The notes below the pieces were generated by a model. That model was given only the letters and a program-made list of their open reading frames with translations. It ran no database searches and had not been told where the DNA came from. Shown one piece after another: positions 7,277-14,146 of a DNA stretch of 23,834 nt (the first letter of the stretch is position 1; each line of letters opens with the position of its first letter). Source of the stretch: Desulfobacterales bacterium (GTDB lineage: Bacteria > Desulfobacterota > Desulfobacteria > Desulfobacterales > JAHEIW01); the NCBI GenBank assembly GCA_030145015.1, contig JAQYWI010000070.1, forward strand, positions 1 to 23,834, given 5' to 3'. A program made the position numbers and the translations under genes.

Positions 7277-8866
7277 ATGTCCGACACATCTGATTCTCCG
7301 GCCCCGTATCCACGGGCTGAAAAACCGGAGTTTCTAACCCAAAAACGATTTGACGAGTTTGCTTTGCCGGCCCAGTTGCTCCCGGCCTTGAGTGAAGCCG
7401 GTTTTACGTATTGCACACCGATACAAGCGCAAACACTTCCGATTTCGCTGGCCGGCGGCGATGTTGCCGGCCAGGCCCAAACCGGCACCGGGAAAACGGC
7501 GGCCTTTCTTGTCACCGTTATCACCCGTATTTTGGCGCTTCCTGAACGCGACTCGCGTTTGCCTTCGGCTCTTATTATCGCACCCACCCGCGAACTTTCC
7601 CATCAGACATACGAGGAGGCCCGCGCCCTGTGTCGCCATACGGATTTAAGTTTAGCAGAAGTTGTCGGTGGCGTTGATTATAAGCGCCAAGCCGAAACAC
7701 TGCGCCGGGGGGTAGATATTATTGTCTGTACACCCGGCCGTATCATTGACTACAACAAGCAGGGCATTTTTAAAACCCAGGGCATCAAAATTCTGGTGAT
7801 CGATGAAGCGGACCGTTTGTTTGACCTGGGATTTACCAAGGATATGCGCTATCTTCTCCGCAAACTACCCCACTATGAGAAACGACAGTCCATGATCTTC
7901 TCAGCGACCCTCTCCTATCGGGTTATGGAACTGACTTATGAATACATGAATCTGCCTGAATTTATATCGGTCACGCCCCAGTCCATCACCGTGGAAGGTA
8001 TCGAGCAACAGCTGTTTCATGTTGGCTCGGAAAAGAAGCTGCCACTGTTGTTAGGCCTGCTCAACAGAGAAGATTGGAGCCGGATGCTCATTTTTGTCAA
8101 TACGAAGGTGGGCGTCGATTGGCTGACGAGAAAGCTTAAAGGTAACGGCTGGCCGGCCGAAAAAATCACCGGTGATTTGCCCCAGCGCAAACGGTTCCGG
8201 CTGATGGCGCAATTCAAAAAGGGTGAAATCAAAATATTAGTTGCCACCGATGTGGCCTCCCGCGGCATTCATGTTGAAGATATCAGCCATGTGATTAACT
8301 ATGATCTGCCTCAGGATGCCGAAAATTATGTTCATCGGATCGGCCGGACTGCCCGGGCGGGCAAGACCGGCACTGCCGTCGCGTTGGCCTGTGAAGACTA
8401 CGTTTATCATCTGGAACCCCTGGAGGAAATGCTGGGGTATAAAATTCCCGTGGTCTGGCCCGGAAACGACTGGTATGTTGCAGATAAGGCTAAACCGATT
8501 GCCGCTGAGCGCAGATCTCGTCTCAGAAAGTCCGGAAGGAGACGAAGTCAGGGCCGTACAAGGAAGGGGACCGAAGCGCGGCCTCCGTCAAAGAAAACCA
8601 AACCCCGCGCGGTTCCCGGTGCACTTTTCGGTTTTGGTCCCGCTGACCCCAAAAGGGATGAGTCAACGACCACCCGCACAGCGGGTGGCTTGGATTTTCC
8701 TGCCAAAGGCGGAAAAGGACAGGGGCGCGAAGTGCCCCAATCCAAGACCTCCGCAGATTCTCAAGAATCTGCCCCAAAAAAGAAAAGACAACCCCGGCGG
8801 AAAAAGAAAGCGTCCCCCCGGACTGCCGGTAGTTCAGCGCCGGATACAAAAACGAACCGCGCGTGA
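7277..8866 (+). CDS. rhlB: DEAD-box ATP-dependent RNA helicase, RhlB-like
   Basis: ATP-dependent RNA unwinding in RNA turnover, ribosome assembly or cold adaptation. All core motifs are visible: Q motif (CTPIQ, 46-50), Walker A AQTGTGKT (67-74), PTREL (103-107), TPGR (152-155), DEAD (176-179), SAT (209-211), the ATDVASRGIHVED segment and HRIGRTAR (353-360). The phrases around the motifs (DVAGQAQTGTGKT, TPGRIIDYNKQ, DEADRLFDLGF) resemble RhlB more than RhlE or DeaD. The core ends near residue 395. About 120 residues of Lys/Arg/Pro/Ser-rich, probably disordered tail follow, with a KKKRQPRRKKK cluster near the end, likely an RNA- or partner-binding extension. The start ATG at 7277 has only a weak Shine-Dalgarno sequence. 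Preceded by a good promoter; a methyltransferase gene follows 93 bp later. Confidence 0.93.
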   Translation: MSDTSDSPAPYPRAEKPEFLTQKRFDEFALPAQLLPALSEAGFTYCTPIQAQTLPISLAGGDVAGQAQTGTGKTAAFLVTVITRILALPERDSRLPSALIIAPTRELSHQTYEEARALCRHTDLSLAEVVGGVDYKRQAETLRRGVDIIVCTPGRIIDYNKQGIFKTQGIKILVIDEADRLFDLGFTKDMRYLLRKLPHYEKRQSMIFSATLSYRVMELTYEYMNLPEFISVTPQSITVEGIEQQLFHVGSEKKLPLLLGLLNREDWSRMLIFVNTKVGVDWLTRKLKGNGWPAEKITGDLPQRKRFRLMAQFKKGEIKILVATDVASRGIHVEDISHVINYDLPQDAENYVHRIGRTARAGKTGTAVALACEDYVYHLEPLEEMLGYKIPVVWPGNDWYVADKAKPIAAERRSRLRKSGRRRSQGRTRKGTEARPPSKKTKPRAVPGALFGFGPADPKRDESTTTRTAGGLDFPAKGGKGQGREVPQSKTSADSQESAPKKKRQPRRKKKASPRTAGSSAPDTKTNRA

Positions 8867-8959
8867 CGTTCTGCAAAAATTCAGCTTTGTCGCCGCCTGC
8901 CATCGAATTTTGATTTTCTTTTCTTGAAAAAGTCCGATTTATTACTTAAATTACCTCTC

Positions 8960-9715
8960 ATGGGGTATGTCTTCGATTTCAAAGATGCCATTGCTTACGA
9001 GCAGTGGTTTAAAAAGCCGGAGTCCCAAATTGCGTTTGAGCTTGAAACCCGGCTGATGCGGACTTTGCTGCAACCCGTGCGCGGCGAATCCGTACTTGAT
9101 ATCGGTTGTGGAACCGGCGCAGGCCTTCTTGCTTTTTTGAAAGCGGGACTGCTGGTCACCGGGCTGGATCCTTCGACCTACATGCTTGATATCGCATCCC
9201 AAAAAGTCACTAACCGTGCTGACCTCTATCGGGGCTATGCCGAAGATCTTCCCTTTGATGATAATTCCTTTAACTATGCCTGCCTTTTTACCACCCTGGA
9301 ATTTGTCGATGACCCTCAAAAAGCGCTGGAAGAAGCCTGCCGGGTGGCCAAAGACCGAATTTTTATCGGCGTGTTGAACCGCTACGCCATCAAAGGCATC
9401 CAGCGGCGCGTAAAGGGCATGTTTGTCCCGACAATTTTTAACCATGCACAATTTTTCAGCGTCTGGGAACTCAAACAGAAAATTCGCAAGATATTAGGCA
9501 ATTCTCCGATATCCTGGCGGACGGTATGTCAGCTGCCGTCTCAACCGGGAAAAACCGGAAAGATTGCCACCAGTCTGGAACAGTCTAGAATCCTTCAGCG
9601 CTTCCCGTTCGGTGCATTTGCCGGGATGGTGGTGACGCTGATTCCGAAATTGCGAACCCGACCCCTCACGATGCGATATGAAGCCCGCGATACGAGCGGT
9701 GCGGCAACGGGATGA
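8960..9715 (+). CDS. Class I SAM-dependent methyltransferase (methyltransferase 11 type)
   Basis: Transfers a methyl group from S-adenosylmethionine to an unidentified substrate; cytoplasmic. Seen: motif I VLDIGCGTG at 45-53, an acidic residue ending strand 2 (GLD, 68-70), motif II-like AEDLPFDDNSF (94-104) and a post-motif helix (ALEEACRVAKDRIFIGVLN), i.e. a UbiE/Methyltransf_11 fold over the first 140 residues. The last 110 residues are basic and unassigned. I choose the ATG at 8960 (251 residues) because MGYVFDF-type N-termini fit this group. An in-frame TTG at 8924 would add 12 residues; neither start has a strong ribosome-binding site. It probably shares a transcript with the helicase gene 93 bp upstream; the substrate cannot be inferred from that. 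Confidence 0.82.
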   Translation: MGYVFDFKDAIAYEQWFKKPESQIAFELETRLMRTLLQPVRGESVLDIGCGTGAGLLAFLKAGLLVTGLDPSTYMLDIASQKVTNRADLYRGYAEDLPFDDNSFNYACLFTTLEFVDDPQKALEEACRVAKDRIFIGVLNRYAIKGIQRRVKGMFVPTIFNHAQFFSVWELKQKIRKILGNSPISWRTVCQLPSQPGKTGKIATSLEQSRILQRFPFGAFAGMVVTLIPKLRTRPLTMRYEARDTSGAATG

Positions 9716-9735
9716 AAAGAGGCTACGCCTCAAAC

Positions 9736-9771
9736 TGGAATGTTGGAATAACGGAATAATGGAATAATGGG
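9736..9771 (+). repeat. Tandem 8-bp repeat, consensus TGGAATAA
   Basis: Four head-to-tail units can be read: TGGAATGT, TGGAATAA, CGGAATAA, TGGAATAA, then TGGG. It lies in the 179-bp gap between the methyltransferase and radical SAM genes, followed by another repetitive stretch (9778-9816) made of gcgttgcg / gagttgcggg units. Related GGAAT-type sequence occurs on the opposite strand near 1021-1037. Confidence 0.6.
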
Positions 9772-9894
9772 CTGTAATTCGTGTTGCGAGTTGCGGGTTC
9801 CGCGTTGCGTGTTGGAAAAATCGTAATTGAAAGCAGGTTTTATACGCATAAAAGGCAGAACCCCGGATTAAAATGATTATGGAGTAATTCCGCG

Positions 9895-10923
9895 ATGGAA
9901 GCTTACCTTTATGAACCTTTGGAAGATAAAAAGGTCAAGTGCAACTTATGCAGCCATCGCTGCGTCATAAAGGAAGGCCGCCGGGGGAAATGCAGCGTTC
10001 GCGAAAACCGGACCGGCATGCTGCATACGCTGGTTTATGACAAAGTTATCGCCCGCCATGTTGATCCCATCGAAAAAAAACCCCTGTTTCATTTTCTCCC
10101 GGGCACGCTTTCTTATTCCATCGCCACCGTCGGCTGCAACTTGCGGTGCCGGTTTTGCCAGAACGCCGATATTGCACAGATGCCGGCCGATCATAAGGGA
10201 ATTATCAGCGGTGATGCGGTTAGCCCCCAGGCAGTGGTGGCAGCCGCCCAAAAATCCGGCTGCCGCAGCATTGCTTACACCTATACGGAGCCGACGGTCT
10301 TTTTTGAACTTGCCTATGACACCGCCAAGATTGCCCATGCGCATCAAATCCGAAATGTTTTTGTCACCAACGGTTACATGACGGCCGAAGCCCTCGAGAT
10401 GATCAATCCGTATCTGGATGCCGCCAACGTGGATTTAAAGGCATTTACCGACAAATATTACAAAGAGCTATGCGGTGCCAGGCTAAAGCACGTTCAGGCA
10501 ACCTTAACGCGCATGAAGGCCCTTGGCATTTTTGTTGAAGTGACCACCTTGATCGTTCCGGGGCTCAACGACGACACCGCCGAGCTGCAGGATTTAGCCG
10601 GATTTATCGCCCATGATCTGGGCACGGACACCCCCTGGCATATCAGCCGGTTTCATCCCACCTATAAGCTGACCGACCGACCGCCCACACCGCTGAAAAC
10701 CCTTACCCGGGCGCGTGAAATCGGTCTGGAGACCGGGCTCAAATACGTCTATACCGGCAATGTGCCCGGCAATTCCGGCGAAAATACCTACTGCTACAGC
10801 TGCGGGGAGATGGTCATCGAGCGCTGGGGGTTTCAGGTGGGCGCCCTGCGAATCAAAGACGGCCGGTGTGCCCTGTGCGGTGCCGAAATTGATGGTGTGT
10901 GGGACTATCGTATTTTCCTATAA
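9895..10923 (+). CDS. amrS: AmmeMemoRadiSam-type radical SAM enzyme (AmrS-like)
   Basis: Radical SAM protein related to pyruvate formate-lyase activating enzyme. Seen: the cluster-binding CxxxCxxC as GCNLRCRFCQN (Cys 81, 85, 88), an N-terminal set of four cysteines (16, 19, 23, 33: CNLCSHRC and GKC) typical of this group, the YTEPTVFFE segment, ADLKAF-type NVDLKAF, and a C-terminal four-cysteine pair (CYSCGEM and CALCGAE) ending in WDYRIFL. The length (342 residues) fits AmrS. The family is named for its co-occurrence with AMMECR1- and Memo-domain proteins; neither is in this window, so it is an orphan here and the substrate is unknown. The ATG at 9895 is preceded by GGAG at 10 nt. It is separated from the methyltransferase by a repeat-filled 179-bp gap and from the next gene by 138 bp. 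Confidence 0.88.
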   Translation: MEAYLYEPLEDKKVKCNLCSHRCVIKEGRRGKCSVRENRTGMLHTLVYDKVIARHVDPIEKKPLFHFLPGTLSYSIATVGCNLRCRFCQNADIAQMPADHKGIISGDAVSPQAVVAAAQKSGCRSIAYTYTEPTVFFELAYDTAKIAHAHQIRNVFVTNGYMTAEALEMINPYLDAANVDLKAFTDKYYKELCGARLKHVQATLTRMKALGIFVEVTTLIVPGLNDDTAELQDLAGFIAHDLGTDTPWHISRFHPTYKLTDRPPTPLKTLTRAREIGLETGLKYVYTGNVPGNSGENTYCYSCGEMVIERWGFQVGALRIKDGRCALCGAEIDGVWDYRIFL

Positions 10924-11061
10924 TTGCACCATTCGTTCTTGATGAATCTCCTCAGTTTTGAATAAATTTTAAATTGTTCAGCAAAGGAAGCCAGGGTTGC
11001 AACTTGATTTTATTAATAAGATGTTTAATTTTTTATCTAAACGTTGTTTGGGAGATCTTCC

Positions 11062-11367
11062 ATGATAAATACAAGTTTAAATATTTCTATAGCTGCTCGG
11101 AAATTCTTACAGGAAAAACGGATAGGAGACGTTACCTTCAATCTGTTGCAATCCGATGTTGTTGGATGCTGCGTGGGAATTGTCAAAGAGATTGTTCCCC
11201 GATATGAGGCCCCCAAAGATGCTTCAAATTACAGGTACGTTCGGGCTGATGGTTATCACATTTTCATATCAAGAAGCATCAAAATCCTTGGTCCATTAAC
11301 CTTGGCCACTGAATGTGCATGGAAGCTGAAGCGTTTGGCACTTAATGGGGCTACCGTACCGCTTTAG
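11062..11367 (+). CDS. Small IscA/HesB-like protein with a GCC motif
   Basis: A 101-residue soluble protein. Its order of elements resembles the IscA/HesB fold: an initial ISIAARKFLQEK helix, a strand (VTFNLLQ), a central glycine-cysteine motif VVGCCVG (Cys 36 and 37), and the RADGYHIFISRSI segment corresponding to the DGxxVFVDPxS part of IscA. The C-terminal CG-C cysteines of true A-type Fe-S carriers are absent, leaving only one further Cys at 85. It may belong to the CC/Se-motif group in which one cysteine can be selenocysteine; that assignment is from memory and tentative. The start is the ATG at 11062, with GGGAG 8 nt upstream; a TTG at 11044 is in frame but precedes that site. Function unknown; redox or metal/sulfur handling is the best guess. 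Confidence 0.7.
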   Translation: MINTSLNISIAARKFLQEKRIGDVTFNLLQSDVVGCCVGIVKEIVPRYEAPKDASNYRYVRADGYHIFISRSIKILGPLTLATECAWKLKRLALNGATVPL

Positions 11368-11439
11368 CCTTGTTATGATCTCAGTTTTCCCGCCTTTACA
11401 ATACGCTCCATTCACATCCACCTGTCAAGCGGGCCTTAT

Positions 11440-11458
11440 AAGCAGGGATTGCTTTTTT
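11440..11458 (+). terminator. Weak intrinsic terminator after the GCC-motif gene
   Basis: AAGCA-GGGAT-TGCTT followed directly by four further T. The 5-bp stem is short, so this is a weak candidate. A much stronger hairpin lies at 11503-11535. Confidence 0.35.
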
Positions 11459-11502
11459 CATCCTAAAAAGCCAATGGCGCAAAAGATCAATTAGTTAGAA
11501 GA

Positions 11503-11535
11503 AAAATCGGGGTGACCCCGGGCCACCCCGATTTT
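11503..11535. terminator. Bidirectional intrinsic terminator between convergent genes
   Basis: AAAATCGGGGTG (11503-11514) and CACCCCGATTTT (11524-11535) form a perfect 12-bp stem with a 9-nt loop. The A/T ends give a U-run in both directions, so it can end the plus-strand GCC-motif gene and the minus-strand cstA transcript. The rest of the 11368-11668 gap shows no gene. Confidence 0.85.
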
Positions 11536-11668
11536 ATATCTCGCCAGGTTATGCCGTTGATTTAAATCCTTGAAAAACAGCGTCGCGGACCGATAGCAAG
11601 TGCCGCCCTGTGAGCGGACAACCTTCAATAGTTTGCGACAATCTATCAACTGCGTGTTGTGCAGGCTT

Positions 11669-13402
11669 TTAGGTCACTGTCTCCGGTAAGCCTTCTTCCT
11701 TGGCAAAAACCGTTTTCAACACCAACACACTTTCGATAATCATCCAGATCTCCAGTAAGAAGACTACCAGACTGATAACGAATAGGAGCCAGTTGGCGCT
11801 GCTATAGTATCTGCCGATGTTGATAATCATGGCCCAGGTGGTCATGATGATCATAAAAATCATCGGGATGCACGTGAAGGCGATATTGATCTTGCGACGC
11901 GCCAGGTAAATAGTGATCACCAGCAGCGCCAAACCGGCCAGAAGCTGATTGAGCGATCCGAACAGAGGCCACAGCTTGAGTGCGCCCTTGCCGCTTCCGT
12001 CATAAAAGGCAAGCAGGGCGGCCGAAAGAACGGCAAAAGCAGTAGCTGCCTGACGTCCGGTTAATGGTTTGAAATTCCAGGCATTGGAAAGCTCCACGAC
12101 CACGTAACGCTGGATGCGTGTGGCTGAATCAAGCGTGGTGGCTGCAAAGGAGACAACGAAAACAGCCATGATGGCAAGGGTGATCTTGGCAGGGATTCCA
12201 ATCGCCTGAATCATGTTTGCAGAGCCTTGAATAACAGCGCGTAGATAGTTGCCCACACCACCAATAGAACCCCAGTCTGCATAGTGATGCTGCCAGGCTG
12301 CAGCGCCGGTAAAAATTTCGCCGCCCTTTGAAGTGTATCCCAATCCAATGCCGGCGGCGACCGCTACGATGACCAATGCAGCCAGGGTTCCCTCCAGGAG
12401 CATGCTTCCGAATCCGATATACAGGGAATCACCTTCAGTTTTACACTGTTTTGATGAAGTTCCTGAACTGACCAGACTGTGAAAGCCGGAAATCGCCCCG
12501 CAGGCAATCACCACAAAAAGAAAAGGCCATACAGGCGGTGCGCCTTTAGGAGCCATGTTAACAACCGGGGCGACTATCGGCGGATGGGCCACAATCACGC
12601 CCAGGGTCAACAGCGCCAGGGCAATTAAAAGCTGGTGCGAGTTAATAAAGTCCCGGGGTTGCAGCAACGTCTGAACCGGAAGGCTGGAAGCCAACCACGC
12701 ACTAAGCGCCAAGACGATCACGATCCAGGTAATTAACGTCGATTTGGCACTCATCCCAAAAATAGCTTGAAAATCGACGGGAACGTAAGCACCGATAATT
12801 ACCGTAAGATACATTATCGTCACGGCGACGATGCTGGGCCACCATTCGTTCTTCCCTTGTTTATATATCATGTGGCCGAGATAGAGGGCGATCACAATCT
12901 CAAACCATACAGGGATAACAGCCACAGGATACATGGTGAACAGAATGGCAACGATCAGGGCAAAGATAGCGATCACGATCCACAGCAAAAAGAAGATAAT
13001 CAACAGGAAAAGGCTTCGAACTCTTTTGTTCACGATATCGGATGCCAAATCGCCAATGGACCTGCCCTGGGATCGCATGGATACCACCAATGCCCCAAAA
13101 TCATGGACAGCTCCGAAAAAGATAGAGCCCAGAAAGACCCATAAAACAGCAGGCAACCAGCCCCATATGATGGCAATGGCCGGTCCTCCGATGGGGCCCA
13201 ATCCGGCAATCGATGTGAAGTGGTGACCGAAAAGGATATGTTTCTTGGTTGGAACAAAATCATGGTCATCCTGAAGTGCGGTGCTGGGGACGGCCGCTTC
13301 CGGATTTAACTTAAAAATCTTGCGTGCCAGGAATTTTCCATAAGTATGGTAGGCTACGAAATATCCTACCATCATTAGTGCAGCCAATAGCAAAGAATTC
13401 AT
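11669..13402 (-). CDS. cstA: Carbon starvation protein CstA family transporter
   Basis: Inner-membrane transporter; characterised relatives import peptides (CstA) or pyruvate (BtsT). The 577-residue product is polytopic, with the family hallmark GHHFTSIAGLGPIGGPAIA near residues 59-77, followed by WGWLPAVLWVFLGSIFFGAVHDFGAL and the RSIGDL loop. At this length it is the shorter CstA form common in anaerobes, lacking the long C-terminal part of the 700-residue enterobacterial proteins. The start ATG at 13402 has an excellent site (AAAGGAGG, 7 nt spacing). The 744 bp upstream are unusual: three more perfect Shine-Dalgarno-like sequences, a repeated module and a short open frame ending right before this ribosome-binding site. 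Transcription probably ends at the 11503-11535 hairpin. In a sulfate reducer or syntroph it would fit scavenging of peptides or pyruvate. Confidence 0.93.
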   Translation of the reverse strand: MNSLLLAALMMVGYFVAYHTYGKFLARKIFKLNPEAAVPSTALQDDHDFVPTKKHILFGHHFTSIAGLGPIGGPAIAIIWGWLPAVLWVFLGSIFFGAVHDFGALVVSMRSQGRSIGDLASDIVNKRVRSLFLLIIFFLLWIVIAIFALIVAILFTMYPVAVIPVWFEIVIALYLGHMIYKQGKNEWWPSIVAVTIMYLTVIIGAYVPVDFQAIFGMSAKSTLITWIVIVLALSAWLASSLPVQTLLQPRDFINSHQLLIALALLTLGVIVAHPPIVAPVVNMAPKGAPPVWPFLFVVIACGAISGFHSLVSSGTSSKQCKTEGDSLYIGFGSMLLEGTLAALVIVAVAAGIGLGYTSKGGEIFTGAAAWQHHYADWGSIGGVGNYLRAVIQGSANMIQAIGIPAKITLAIMAVFVVSFAATTLDSATRIQRYVVVELSNAWNFKPLTGRQAATAFAVLSAALLAFYDGSGKGALKLWPLFGSLNQLLAGLALLVITIYLARRKINIAFTCIPMIFMIIMTTWAMIINIGRYYSSANWLLFVISLVVFLLEIWMIIESVLVLKTVFAKEEGLPETVT

Positions 13403-13424
13403 AGCTATCCTCCTTTATATTGTG

Positions 13425-13562
13425 TCAAAATCCAATGAGCCCCTTCCGGTCAACCGCTAAGTCATTCATCTCATCAAGCAAATCTTCATTAAAACATTTC
13501 GGATCCAGATCATTGTAAAGTTCTCTTAGACGAGTTTTAGGAAATAAGCGTCTGTATTTACG
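13425..13562 (-). pseudogene. Short coding-like open frame ahead of cstA (uncertain)
   Basis: On the minus strand a 45-codon stretch without a normal start codon at its head, but coding-like in composition (contains RLFPKTRLRELYNDL and NEDLLDEMNDLAVD), ends in TGA at 13427-13425, about 10 nt before the cstA Shine-Dalgarno sequence. In the same frame upstream two TGA codons follow the AAGGAGGTGAT at 13611-13621, so it is either a decayed small gene, a gene read through a frameshift or recoded TGA, or chance. Its position right ahead of the cstA ribosome-binding site would allow translational coupling. Confidence 0.3.
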
Positions 13563-13574
13563 TCATTCGGAATT

Positions 13575-13621
13575 CCAGAAGGGGTATGATCATTTGATTT
13601 TTTTTGAAATATCACCTCCTT
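13575..13621 (-). repeat. Shine-Dalgarno-bearing leader module, copy 1
   Basis: On the plus strand it runs from CCAGAAGGGG to ATCACCTCCTT, aligning with 13832-13879 (shared CCAGAAGGG, TTG-rich middle, TTTTGAA, ATCACCTCCTT). On the minus strand it begins with AAGGAGGTGAT, the exact complement of the 16S rRNA 3' tail, but no start codon follows at normal spacing: the first ATG is about 20 nt on and opens only 11 codons. Confidence 0.55.
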
Positions 13622-13661
13622 ATTGAATCATCTAAATTAAGATATGTTAGTCGGGGGTGTT

Positions 13662-13740
13662 CAAAGTGGAAATAAATCCACTGCTACCATGAACTTCTTC
13701 TGGTGTGTAAGTAGAGAATTGATTAAAGTGGAAATAATCC
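13662..13740 (+). repeat. Two direct repeats of AAAGTGGAAATAA(A)TCC
   Basis: CAAAGTGGAAATAAATCCAC (13662-13681) and TTAAAGTGGAAATAATCC (13723-13740) share a 16-17-nt core about 60 bp apart; the first is itself a short palindrome (GTGGA/TCCAC). Repeated end sequences of this kind are seen in IS21-family elements, so this may be an insertion-sequence remnant, but no transposase is present and the assignment is weak. Confidence 0.35.
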
Positions 13741-13831
13741 TTAGGAGAGCAGTTCAGCTATTATCAGAGAGATTGCATTTTAGCACCTGTGGTCAGATTC
13801 TAGACGAAGATTTTCGCTCAGAACAGAAGTG

Positions 13832-13879
13832 CCAGAAGGGTGTCGGCTAGACTGTTTTCTTTTGAAGCATCACCTCCTT
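13832..13879 (-). repeat. Shine-Dalgarno-bearing leader module, copy 2
   Basis: Second copy of the module at 13575-13621, in the same orientation 257 bp further from cstA. On the minus strand it starts AAGGAGGTGATGCTTC; the ATG inside overlaps the Shine-Dalgarno core too closely for normal use and opens only seven codons. Between the copies the minus strand shows no open frame of note. Confidence 0.55.
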
Positions 13880-13952
13880 TGGAATTTATGAATGGGTTTT
13901 GTTTGAAAGCTGAATCAAATAAAAAGAATACAAAATGCAAATTCTTATCTAT

Positions 13953-13963
13953 ATCACCTCCTT
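13953..13963 (-). promoter_or_regulatory. Isolated perfect Shine-Dalgarno sequence without a gene
   Basis: ATCACCTCCTT on the plus strand, AAGGAGGTGAT on the minus strand; the third such 11-mer upstream of cstA. No ATG, GTG or TTG follows at usable spacing with an open frame. The rest of 13964-14146 is AT-rich and holds no gene I can support. Confidence 0.45.
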
Positions 13964-14146
13964 TATGTTTAAAATTCGACTCACTACTATAGATCTTTGA
14001 TTTAAGGATAGAAAACTATTTATATTGATGAAGCCATCAAAAGTTAACAAATGTTCCTGTCAGATGTCAACTTTATTTAAAATTTTGTCATGGGCGCGCA
14101 AATTGGTTATCTTATGGTTTGGGTACGCGACCCAATTATATTGATC

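Noticed and set aside
13820..13834. Second sigma-54-like promoter on the minus strand (TGGCAC-N5-TTCT)
   Set aside because: The -24 part is perfect but the essential GC of the -12 element is missing.
13644..13850. Plus-strand 68-codon open frame in the gap upstream of cstA
   Set aside because: No ribosome-binding site, spans the direct repeats and part of the repeated module, and matches no family I know. It could be part of an insertion-sequence remnant, but evidence is too thin.
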